Shown: positions 1-5,384 of the stretch, in pieces
Position numbering within the stretch: position 1 is the stretch's first letter
Layout: every line of letters begins with the position of its first letter
Origin: an uncultured Bacilli bacterium
Lineage (GTDB): Bacteria > Bacillota_I > Bacilli_A > RF39 > UBA660
Length of the DNA stretch: 5,972 bases
Reading direction: 5' to 3'
Assembly (NCBI GenBank): GCA_934177545.1
Contig: CAKPPI010000046.1
Span: forward strand, 1 to 5,972
Made by a program: the position numbers and the translations under genes
Notes under the pieces: model-generated
What the model was told of the DNA's origin: nothing
Database searches by the model: none
Seen by the model: only the letters and a program-made list of their open reading frames with translations

Positions 1-30
1 AAAAAGATAGTACTAAAACTAGTCTATCTT
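1..30 (-). terminator. Rho-independent terminator at the left window edge
   Basis: On the minus strand an 11-bp stem forms from 30-20 with 15-4: arms AAGATAG/CTATCTT and TAGT/ACTA, with one bulged base at 11 and a four-base loop at 16-19. The distal arm runs into T residues at 5-1, and the T tract may continue beyond the window. There is no T tract on the plus-strand side, so it acts on leftward transcription. It could end the short transcript starting near 220, read-through from divIB, or both. Because the next gene to the left is unseen, it could also be an attenuator rather than a final terminator. Confidence 0.65.
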
Positions 31-110
31 AAAGCACAATAAAAGAAAGTAGATTTATGGTTTAAACACCCCCCCCCCATGTTAACTTGCTGTAAACTAA
101 ACATATCCAT
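24..110 (-). CDS. Candidate 28-aa small protein or leader peptide with a G10 tract
   Basis: An ATG at 110-108 opens 28 codons ending at TAG 26-24. The peptide starts MDMFSLQQVN, continues M-G-G-G-C, and ends YCALR. GAGGTGA at 124-118 lies 7 nt upstream and is a near-perfect anti-Shine-Dalgarno match, which is the main support. In-frame ATG codons at 104 and 80 are alternatives, but only the first two are near the ribosome binding site. The ten-G run at 78-69 encodes the Met/Gly segment. Gaining one G would give an 18-residue product ending VFKP; losing one would stop after GGGV. The stop codon sits inside the 5' arm of the terminator, so a ribosome reading to the end would cover that hairpin, as in leader-peptide systems. 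I recognise no homologue; a chance ORF is quite possible. Confidence 0.3.
   Translation of the reverse strand: MDMFSLQQVNMGGGCLNHKSTFFYCALR
69..78. repeat. Homopolymer tract C10 (G10 on minus strand)
   Basis: Ten consecutive C on the plus strand in a strongly AT-rich region. By eye it is the only run of this kind in the window. Such tracts slip during replication and are known contingency loci when they lie in coding or promoter sequence. Here it lies inside a candidate 28-codon ORF and a candidate small transcript. Its length could also be inaccurate because of sequencing or assembly. Confidence 0.9.
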
Positions 111-117
111 GGATGGG

Positions 118-124
118 TCACCTC
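118..124 (-). promoter_or_regulatory. Strong Shine-Dalgarno for the small ORF
   Basis: On the minus strand GAGGTGA matches the anti-Shine-Dalgarno end of 16S rRNA over seven bases. It stands 7 nt before the ATG at 110. It is at least as good as the sites before the established genes of this window, and it is the main reason to consider the small ORF real. Confidence 0.4.
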
Positions 125-225
125 TACTTCCTTAATTGTTTATTGATTGTTGATTTGCGAATTAAAATGTACACTTTTCCTCACCGATAGTCCAACACCT
201 AACTCTTGCTATCTTCAACATCTTA

Positions 226-254
226 ATTTTATCAAATTTGGGGTAACTATTCAA
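226..254 (-). promoter_or_regulatory. Putative sigma-A-type promoter with extended -10
   Basis: On the minus strand TTGAAT (254-249) is separated by exactly 17 nt from TAAAAT (231-226), which is preceded by TGA to give the extended form TGATAAAAT. The -35 matches consensus at four positions and the -10 at five. Transcription would start near 219-221, just downstream of divIB, and run left into the candidate small transcript. AT-rich DNA makes chance -10 boxes common, but the combination of both boxes, ideal spacing and extended -10 is better than background. Confidence 0.5.
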
Positions 255-302
255 CTATTTTTATCAAAATCACACTTAAGAAAAATATCATTTAAGACGT
301 TT

Positions 303-989
303 CTAACTTTCCATTATTTGAAAATGATTTCCAGAATCTAGATAAAGTATCCCTTTCTTACCATCAAGTTGTGGTAAAACATCATTATAGTAATTAATCA
401 TTCTAAACTTAGTAAGGGTTAAATAAACGCTATTACCATCATCCATATATAATAAGAATCTATCTTTATCAAATTCATTAGGATCATAATAAAACTCACT
501 AATACTACTTCTAACATTACTCTTTACTTTCAAAAGATTCTTTAATAATTTACTATATTTATTTTTTGGTACATCATTTATTAATCTTGGTACCGTATAA
601 GGTATTTCTTGATCTGTTGTTACCTCATTCATGTTTTCTAAGACTAATTTACCAGTTGTTTCTTTCTTCAGTAATACATTATGTTCACTAATTTCTATTG
701 TTAAAACATGATAAAAACTTCTTTTAACATTAACTTCTTTTATAAAGTAATTCTTTTCCAAAGCTTTTTTTATACTATAAGAAGTTGTTTTATAAAAGCT
801 TGGATAATTACTAAGACCTGCTTCATCTATTATTTGTTGATCAGTTACTATTTTATTACCCTTTATTACTATATTTTCAATTCTTGTATCTAGTAAAACA
901 TCAATTATAAAGAAAGTAGTTGCAATTACTAAGATAAATAGTAAAAATGGTATAAGTTTTAACCTCTTTTTCTTCTTTATTTTTGCCAT
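303..989 (-). CDS. divIB: Cell division protein DivIB/FtsQ
   Basis: A bitopic membrane protein of the septal divisome; with FtsL and DivIC it forms the subcomplex that links FtsZ-ring assembly to septal peptidoglycan synthesis. The 228 residues show a Lys-rich cytoplasmic tail (about 1-11, KIKKKKRLK) and one transmembrane helix (about 12-34). A POTRA domain follows at about 37-105 (begins IENIVIKGN; later KNYFIKEVNVKRSFYHVLTI), then the extracellular beta domain to the end, which closes with the typical KKGILYLDSGNHF. The topology and order match DivIB; the cytoplasmic tail and total length are somewhat short compared with B. subtilis. The ATG at 989 has GGGAG (1000-996) 6 nt upstream, embedded in the last Trp-Glu codons of murB, and lies 3 nt past the murB stop, so it is translationally coupled. 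Stop is TAG. No ftsA follows within the 302 bases to the window edge. Confidence 0.93.
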   Translation of the reverse strand: MAKIKKKKRLKLIPFLLFILVIATTFFIIDVLLDTRIENIVIKGNKIVTDQQIIDEAGLSNYPSFYKTTSYSIKKALEKNYFIKEVNVKRSFYHVLTIEISEHNVLLKKETTGKLVLENMNEVTTDQEIPYTVPRLINDVPKNKYSKLLKNLLKVKSNVRSSISEFYYDPNEFDKDRFLLYMDDGNSVYLTLTKFRMINYYNDVLPQLDGKKGILYLDSGNHFQIMES

Positions 990-992
990 AGT

Positions 993-1898
993 CTACTCCC
1001 AATTAACAAATTCTTGTTCTATCTTTAAATCAACACCATATCTATCAAGAACAGCATCATGAACAAATACTATTAAATCATGAATATCTTTAGCCGTAGC
1101 TCCACCCTTATTAACGACAAAGTTAGCATGTTTTAAACTAACTTCTGCTCCACCTTTAGTTAATCCTTTAAGTCCTAAGTCTTCGATTAGTTTCCCAGCA
1201 TACATTCCTTCTGGATTTCTAAAAACACTACCAGCCGAAGGATACTCTAAAGGTTGAGATTCTACTCTTCTCTCTCTTCGCTCTTTAGTAATTGCTTCTA
1301 TTTCTTTTTTATCACCTTTAGTAAGCTTTAATACTGCTTCTAGACAAATATAGTCTTTGTGTTTTTGTAAGTATGAACTTCTATAATGAAAGTCCATCTC
1401 ACTATTAGTTAAAGTAATTATTTTTAAATCATTAGTTAGGACAGTTACATTAGTAGTAATATAACCCATATCACTTTTATAAGCTCCAGCATTCATGTAG
1501 ATTGCTCCTCCAATAGTACCAGGTATCCCTGATGCAAACTCTACTCCTGTAAGACTTCTTTTCATAGCTTCCCTTGCTACTTTCATTAAAGATGCTCCTG
1601 CTCCACAAATAACTTTATTACGAACAAACTCTATCTTATCAAATTCATCTAGTTTTATTAAAACGCCATCATATAGTTCATCACTAAATAATAAATTACT
1701 ACCATTTCCTAATATTTTATATTTAATATGATGAGTCTTAATTAACTTACATAATTCAACTAAACATCTTCTATCTTTAGGATAAATTATTGCTCTTGTC
1801 TTACCTCCTACTTTATAGGTGGTATATTTAGATAAATCAGCATCATATATAATTCTTCCTATTTCTTTTTCTTCTACTTGTTCTAAAAATATATCCAT
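993..1898 (-). CDS. murB: UDP-N-acetylenolpyruvoylglucosamine reductase MurB
   Basis: A cytoplasmic FAD enzyme that reduces UDP-GlcNAc-enolpyruvate with NADPH to UDP-MurNAc, the second committed step of peptidoglycan precursor synthesis. The 301 residues contain the FAD-binding motifs GNGSNLLF (64-71) and GIPGTIGGAIYMNAGAY (124-140). Arg173 sits in HYRSSYL. The proton-donor serine is Ser224 in SAGSVFRNP (221-229). HANFVVN is at 257-263, and near the C-terminus Glu296 in KIEQEF is the probable catalytic glutamate. Its compact length suggests the shorter type II MurB found in most Firmicutes. The ATG at 1898 overlaps the murG stop by one base (TAATG), with GAAGAG/AAGGA just upstream inside murG. 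Nothing in the sequence suggests loss of activity. Confidence 0.97.
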   Translation of the reverse strand: MDIFLEQVEEKEIGRIIYDADLSKYTTYKVGGKTRAIIYPKDRRCLVELCKLIKTHHIKYKILGNGSNLLFSDELYDGVLIKLDEFDKIEFVRNKVICGAGASLMKVAREAMKRSLTGVEFASGIPGTIGGAIYMNAGAYKSDMGYITTNVTVLTNDLKIITLTNSEMDFHYRSSYLQKHKDYICLEAVLKLTKGDKKEIEAITKERRERRVESQPLEYPSAGSVFRNPEGMYAGKLIEDLGLKGLTKGGAEVSLKHANFVVNKGGATAKDIHDLIVFVHDAVLDRYGVDLKIEQEFVNWE

Positions 1899-2974
1899 TA
1901 CTCTTCATTCCTTACTAATCTCATAATTTCTCTATAAATAGTTTCCGCACTATTTGGACAAGAAAACTCTTTTAAATTTTTCCTCATTTCATTATACACT
2001 TCTTTTTTAAAACAGTCATCTATTAATGATAATAAATTTTCTTTACAAAAGTCTTTTTCTTCTAATATCTTACAAGCTTTCTTATCTTCTAGAGCTTTAG
2101 CATTTTTATATTGATGATTATGTGTAACATAAGGACTTGGTATCATAATAGAAGGAAGTAGTAAAGCGGTTACCTCGGCTATAGTTGAAGCTCCACTTCT
2201 TGTGATTATCAAATCAGCATCTTTCATATATTTAGCATCATAAAATGGTACTATTTTAACATTAGTAGGTGTCTTAACATCTTTATAATCATCATAATAA
2301 TTTTTACCTGTTACTACTAATACTTGATAGTCTTTATCTTTAAAAGAAGGAATTAATTCTTTCATTTTTTTAGTCATTGTTAAAGAACCAAGAGAACCCA
2401 TAACAAGAATAATAAATTTACTCTTACGATTAAAACCAAAGTCTTCTCTTTTTCCTTTTTCCATTGATAGAATTTCTTCACTTCTAGGGTTTCCAGTATA
2501 AATAGTTTTCTTCTTAGGAAAATAGGTTTCACTTTCTTTAAAAGAGACACAAATCTTATTAACAAAGTGAGATAGTAATTTATTAGATACACCCGGAATA
2601 GAATTTTGTTCATGAATTATAGTTTTAATACCAAGACGATTAGCTGCTACCAAAACAGGAGCAGTAATATAACCACCTACCCCTATTACAATATCAGGTT
2701 TAAACTTCTTAAGTTCCACTTCTGCTTTCTTAATAGCAGCTAAATATATTTTAAGGACAGTAATATTTTTTAAGATATTCTTTCTATTTAACCCTTTCAT
2801 TTGAATACCAATATAAGGAATACCTTTTTCTGGAATAATATCTTTCTCCATTCGATCAGTAGTACCAAAATATAAGAACTTGCTATTCTTATCATGACTT
2901 TTAATCTTATTTATAATTGCTAAAGCTGGAAAAATATGTCCTCCAGTACCACCGGCTGTAATCGCTATTTTCAT
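1898..2974 (-). CDS. murG: UDP-GlcNAc:lipid I N-acetylglucosaminyltransferase MurG
   Basis: A GT28-family, GT-B-fold enzyme on the inner face of the membrane that adds GlcNAc from UDP-GlcNAc to lipid I, making lipid II. The 358 residues (usual length) show the N-terminal glycine loop TAGGTGGH (6-13), the second loop GVGGYITAP (98-106), and HEQNSIPG (121-128). A third loop, MGSLGS (192-197), differs from the usual GGSxGA. The donor-binding part has TRSGASTIAEV (258-268) and PSPYVTHNHQYKNA (279-292), which includes the HQ pair and NA. The ATG at 2974 has AGGAGG (2986-2981) 6 nt upstream. That site overlaps the mutase stop codon, which ends 10 nt before this gene. It is the second gene of the operon. 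Confidence 0.97.
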   Translation of the reverse strand: MKIAITAGGTGGHIFPALAIINKIKSHDKNSKFLYFGTTDRMEKDIIPEKGIPYIGIQMKGLNRKNILKNITVLKIYLAAIKKAEVELKKFKPDIVIGVGGYITAPVLVAANRLGIKTIIHEQNSIPGVSNKLLSHFVNKICVSFKESETYFPKKKTIYTGNPRSEEILSMEKGKREDFGFNRKSKFIILVMGSLGSLTMTKKMKELIPSFKDKDYQVLVVTGKNYYDDYKDVKTPTNVKIVPFYDAKYMKDADLIITRSGASTIAEVTALLLPSIMIPSPYVTHNHQYKNAKALEDKKACKILEEKDFCKENLLSLIDDCFKKEVYNEMRKNLKEFSCPNSAETIYREIMRLVRNEE

Positions 2975-2980
2975 AAGACT

Positions 2981-2986
2981 CCTCCT
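2981..2986 (-). promoter_or_regulatory. Shine-Dalgarno of murG inside the mutase stop codon
   Basis: AGGAGG on the minus strand is a full consensus site 6 nt before the murG ATG. Its first two bases are the last two of the TAG stop of the upstream mutase gene, so terminating ribosomes lie next to the murG start. It fixes the murG start at 2974. Confidence 0.8.
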
Positions 2987-4361
2987 ATTTATTATATTTA
3001 TCTATTAAACTTTCAAACTCACACTTTATTTCTTCTAATCTTTCTTTAGTAGTAGCTTCAAATCTAGATGTTATATTAGGTCCTGTATTACTATATCTAA
3101 CACTAGCCCATCCATCAGTAAATGTTACTCTAACACCATCAATCGTATTAATATTATAATGCTTTTCCTTACAATATTCTATAACTTTTTCTACTACTTC
3201 TATCTTTTTCTCATCCGTTGATTTATATTTTAACTCTGGTGTTGCTTCATAACGGTTTATACCACTTAATAATTCTGTTATATTCTTACTATTTCTAGAT
3301 AATAATTCTATTATTCTAAGTCCAGCATATAACCCACTATCAAAGCCTAAAAATCTATCTCTAAAGTAGATATGTCCTGATAACTCTCCTCCAAAAGGCA
3401 TATCAAGTTCTGCTACTCTACTTCTTGTATAACTGTTACCTGTCCGATAACAAACAGGCCTACCTCCTAGTTTTATTATTTCATCTTCTAATGATTTACT
3501 ACATTTTACATCATATAAGAATGTTTTATTCTTAACTTTATCAATTATATCTCTAATAATTAAAATCATATAATAGTCACATGGTAAAAATTTACCTTCA
3601 TTAGTAATAACTCCTACTCTATCACCATCACCATCAAAGCTAACACCAATATCGGCTCCAGTTTCTAAAACTTTTTTCTTAAGTTGTTCTAAATTAGCTT
3701 CAATTGATGGATCTGGGTGATGATTAGGAAATGTTCCATCACTTTCTCCATTAATAATAGTAAAATCAATTGGAAACATACTATACAAGTCTTTCAATAT
3801 TATTGATGTTGTTCCATTACCTGGGTCTAATACTACTTTTATTCTCTTATCGCCAAACTCTAGTCCATCTTTAATAGCCTTAAAATATTCTTCTTTAACA
3901 TTTATCTTTCTAACACTACCAACTCCATCTAAGAAATCTCCTTTAATAGTTTCTTCATAGAAGTCAGTTATCTCTTCTCCCTTAGCATTCAAATAATCTT
4001 TAAAAGCAAACTTAAGTCCATTATCTTCTTTAGGATTATGACTAGCCGTTATCATAATACCACAATCGATTTTTTCATAGATACAAGCATAATAATACAT
4101 TGGGGTAGTAGTTAATTCTAAGTCTAAGATATTAACTCCACTATCAATTAATCCACTAGTTAAAGCCTTATGAATTCTTTCTGATGATAATCTATTGTCA
4201 TGGCCTATTACACAAGTATCTTTACCCATTCCTCTAATATGAGTAGCAAAACTCCTAGCAATAGTATAAATAACATCATCTGTTAAATCTCTATCTGCTA
4301 TTCCTCTTATATCATATGCTCTAAATATTTCTTTATTTATTTCTTTTGTTATTTTCATCAT
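2985..4361 (-). CDS. Phosphomannomutase/phosphoglucomutase (alpha-D-phosphohexomutase, ManB/AlgC type)
   Basis: A cytoplasmic enzyme that interconverts hexose 6-phosphate and 1-phosphate (mannose and/or glucose), feeding nucleotide-sugar synthesis for envelope glycans. The 458 residues are close to P. aeruginosa AlgC. All four active-site signatures are present: TASHNP (105-110) with phosphoserine Ser107; the Mg2+ loop DGDGDR (243-248); the sugar-specificity loop GGELSGH (324-330) with Glu326; and the phosphate-binding RYSNTGPNITSRFEA (422-436). The N-terminus has FRAYDIRG (13-20). Overall pattern and the GGELSGH loop favour PMM/PGM over GlmM, but mannose versus glucose preference cannot be read from sequence. 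Two adjacent ATGs (4361 and 4358) are possible; GGAG at 4370-4367 is 5 or 8 nt away, so 4358 has slightly better spacing. It is the first gene of the operon with murG, murB and divIB, with its own promoter just upstream. Confidence 0.93.
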   Translation of the reverse strand: MMKITKEINKEIFRAYDIRGIADRDLTDDVIYTIARSFATHIRGMGKDTCVIGHDNRLSSERIHKALTSGLIDSGVNILDLELTTTPMYYYACIYEKIDCGIMITASHNPKEDNGLKFAFKDYLNAKGEEITDFYEETIKGDFLDGVGSVRKINVKEEYFKAIKDGLEFGDKRIKVVLDPGNGTTSIILKDLYSMFPIDFTIINGESDGTFPNHHPDPSIEANLEQLKKKVLETGADIGVSFDGDGDRVGVITNEGKFLPCDYYMILIIRDIIDKVKNKTFLYDVKCSKSLEDEIIKLGGRPVCYRTGNSYTRSRVAELDMPFGGELSGHIYFRDRFLGFDSGLYAGLRIIELLSRNSKNITELLSGINRYEATPELKYKSTDEKKIEVVEKVIEYCKEKHYNINTIDGVRVTFTDGWASVRYSNTGPNITSRFEATTKERLEEIKCEFESLIDKYNK

Positions 4362-4381
4362 ATCTTCTCCATTCTTCTTAA

Positions 4382-4390
4382 ATTATACCA
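4382..4390 (-). promoter_or_regulatory. Extended -10 promoter of the mutase-murG-murB-divIB operon
   Basis: On the minus strand TGGTATAAT is a perfect extended -10 (TGn plus TATAAT at 4387-4382). No good -35 box is visible at 16-18 nt upstream, which extended -10 promoters tolerate. Transcription would start near 4375, leaving a leader of about 14 nt containing the GGAG ribosome binding site. The promoter directly follows the terminator of the upstream gene, so the operon is probably an independent transcription unit. No operator-like repeat is evident. Confidence 0.75.
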
Positions 4391-4408
4391 TAGGTTTAAA
4401 CTAGATAG

Positions 4409-4441
4409 AAAAAGAAATATCACTTCTCCGTAATATTTCTT
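4409..4441 (-). terminator. Rho-independent terminator overlapping the 3' end of the deacetylase-like gene
   Basis: Perfect 8-bp arms (AGAAATAT at 4440-4433, ATATTTCT at 4420-4413 read on the minus strand) extend inward through one U-G wobble and two more pairs around the six-base loop GGAGAA. They extend one pair outward at 4441/4412. The 3' arm runs into T residues at 4413-4409. The TGA stop codon (4422-4420) lies within the stem, so the hairpin includes the last codons of the gene. It separates this gene from the operon promoter at 4382-4390. Confidence 0.75.
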
Positions 4442-5286
4442 GCTTCACTAAGTAATTGTTCTAAAGTGTCAAGTGTGTATCCCCTTTGTTTTATATATTT
4501 AACAACAACATCTAACTCACTGATATTTTCTTTGGTAGGAGTAATAGAAATGATTGATCCTTCTCTTAGTTTTCCTTTTAAGGATAGATATGGATTACTA
4601 CTAATTTGGATAGTTGGAATAATAGTATGCATCTTTTCTTTACTACATAGTTCTAATATTTCTTTTTGGTCATACTTGGCAAGACAGTATTTACCACGTT
4701 TATTAGCAATAACTTGCAAAGTATCAAGAGCTTCTTCAAAGATAAGTCTATCATAACTACCCTTATAGTTTAATAATTCTATCTCATGAAAGTCCTGTAG
4801 CAAACTAGTAATTAAAATGTTATCTTCTTTTAATAATAGTCCATCTACAAAGAATGTCGCTCTAGCATCATTTTCTTTTAGGATATCTTTTATTTTTGGT
4901 AATAGTTCCTTATCAGTAATTTCAAATACTAATGATATATAATTAGTAAAGCCATTACCACTTACTATATATTTATCATAATATTCATCTACCGATATAG
5001 TTGGAGTACTTTCCTTAAAGACGATTAATGATTCATTATATCCCCCATATTTTTTCATCTTATTAAAACTTTTATCTAAATCTACTACTAATCCACTATA
5101 ACCTGGTACTAAGTATTCTCCATTTACTTTTGCATTGATAGACTCTTCTTCTAATGATTTCTTTTCTTTTTTTATTTTAATCATCACCGGATCTTTATCT
5201 TCCATCATAGATATAGCTTTATCAGTATAAAAGAAACTTGCAAATACTAAAAGACAAGCAAATAGTATCTCTATTATTTTCTTCAC
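4420..5286 (-). CDS. Membrane-anchored polysaccharide deacetylase-like protein, probably inactive
   Basis: A 288-residue protein with an N-terminal hydrophobic segment (about 6-20, ILFACLLVFASFFY) that serves as signal anchor or signal peptide, placing the rest outside the membrane. Residues 55-110 (VNGEYLVPGYSGLVVD; YDKYIVSGN) form a pre-domain that I recall from deacetylase-annotated proteins of related Firmicutes. Residues 116-280 follow the NodB fold: ISLVFEITD, then KIKDILKENDARATFFVDG (131-149), FHEIELLNYKG (166-176), and REGSIISIT with a terminal GYTLDTLEQLL. The usual Asp-Asp, the HxxxH metal ligands, the RPPY-type arginine motif and the late LH histidine all appear replaced, so deacetylation is unlikely; a glycan-binding or structural role is inference. 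GTG start at 5286 follows AGGAG by 8 nt. It is a monocistronic unit with a terminator on each side. Confidence 0.8.
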   Translation of the reverse strand: MKKIIEILFACLLVFASFFYTDKAISMMEDKDPVMIKIKKEKKSLEEESINAKVNGEYLVPGYSGLVVDLDKSFNKMKKYGGYNESLIVFKESTPTISVDEYYDKYIVSGNGFTNYISLVFEITDKELLPKIKDILKENDARATFFVDGLLLKEDNILITSLLQDFHEIELLNYKGSYDRLIFEEALDTLQVIANKRGKYCLAKYDQKEILELCSKEKMHTIIPTIQISSNPYLSLKGKLREGSIISITPTKENISELDVVVKYIKQRGYTLDTLEQLLSEARNITEK

Positions 5287-5294
5287 AAGATCAA

Positions 5295-5299
5295 CTCCT
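5295..5299 (-). promoter_or_regulatory. Shine-Dalgarno that fixes the GTG start of the deacetylase-like gene
   Basis: AGGAG on the minus strand lies 8 nt before GTG at 5286-5284, followed by AAGAAAATA (KKI) and the hydrophobic segment. This supports a GTG start rather than an internal ATG, which would remove the membrane segment. A weak promoter candidate, ATGACT (5335-5330) with 17-nt spacing to CATAAG (5312-5307), overlaps the upstream terminator; I give it little weight. Confidence 0.75.
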
Positions 5300-5325
5300 A
5301 TGTAATCTTATGATAAAATAATAAT

Positions 5326-5358
5326 AAAAAGTCATAAATACTTTGAAATATTTATGAC
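5326..5358 (-). terminator. Rho-independent terminator of the Rpn-like gene
   Basis: A perfect 10-bp inverted repeat, GTCATAAATA (5358-5349 on the minus strand) and TATTTATGAC (5340-5331), surrounds an 8-base loop and is followed on the minus strand by TTTTT (5330-5326) and more AT-rich sequence. It starts 26 nt after the TAG stop of the Rpn-like gene. The stem is AT-rich with only two G-C pairs, so termination may be incomplete. The plus-strand side lacks a T tract. Confidence 0.7.
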
Positions 5359-5384
5359 ATACAATTTGTAACTATAATAAAGTA

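Larger units (their letters stand above)
1..220 (-). ncRNA. Candidate ~220-nt leader or small RNA, family not recognised
   Basis: This stretch lies between a well-formed minus-strand promoter (226-254) and an intrinsic terminator at 1-30, so a transcript of about 220 nt is predicted. I looked for hallmarks of tmRNA, SRP RNA, RNase P RNA, 6S RNA, T-box leaders and common riboswitches and found none. The sequence GAAGATAG near its 5' end (216-209) repeats the 5' arm of the terminator (30-24) and could pair with the 3' arm (10-4). CTATC at 190-186 could pair with either AAGATAG copy. That layout permits mutually exclusive folds, as in attenuators. It also carries a 28-codon ORF with a good ribosome binding site, so it may instead be a small mRNA. 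Transcription itself is an inference. Confidence 0.4.

Noticed and set aside
105..114. 10-bp palindrome ATCCATGGAT as an operator
   Set aside because: It overlaps the candidate small-ORF start and is isolated; one short palindrome in about 300 bp is weak evidence without a second copy.
1..302. tmRNA, SRP RNA, RNase P RNA, 6S RNA, T-box leader or common riboswitch
   Set aside because: None of the conserved core sequences I know for these could be found on either strand; a covariance search would be needed to be certain.
147..341. Plus-strand reading frame of 64 codons starting at TTG across the divIB end
   Set aside because: No ribosome binding site, no recognisable motif, overlaps the divIB 3' end and the minus-strand promoter; composition fits a chance antisense frame.
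708..893. Plus-strand 61-codon frame inside divIB
   Set aside because: Antisense shadow of the POTRA region of divIB; the Phe/Ile/Tyr-rich peptide reflects reverse-complemented Lys/Asn codons.
2380..2613. Minus-strand 77-codon frame inside murG
   Set aside because: Out-of-frame shadow; murG is intact with all motifs over this stretch.
4420..4422. TGA read as tryptophan (Mycoplasma-type code)
   Set aside because: TGA here coincides with a terminator stem and the end of homology, and Trp in MurB and the mutase is encoded by TGG, so TGA acts as a stop.
4466..4756. Plus-strand 96-codon frame inside the deacetylase-like gene
   Set aside because: No ribosome binding site and wholly antisense to a gene with clear start, signal segment and terminator.
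5254..5274. Possible lipobox (LFAC, Cys11) in the deacetylase-like protein
   Set aside because: Phe at -2 is atypical, the hydrophobic stretch continues past the Cys, and only about ten residues precede it; a signal anchor fits better.
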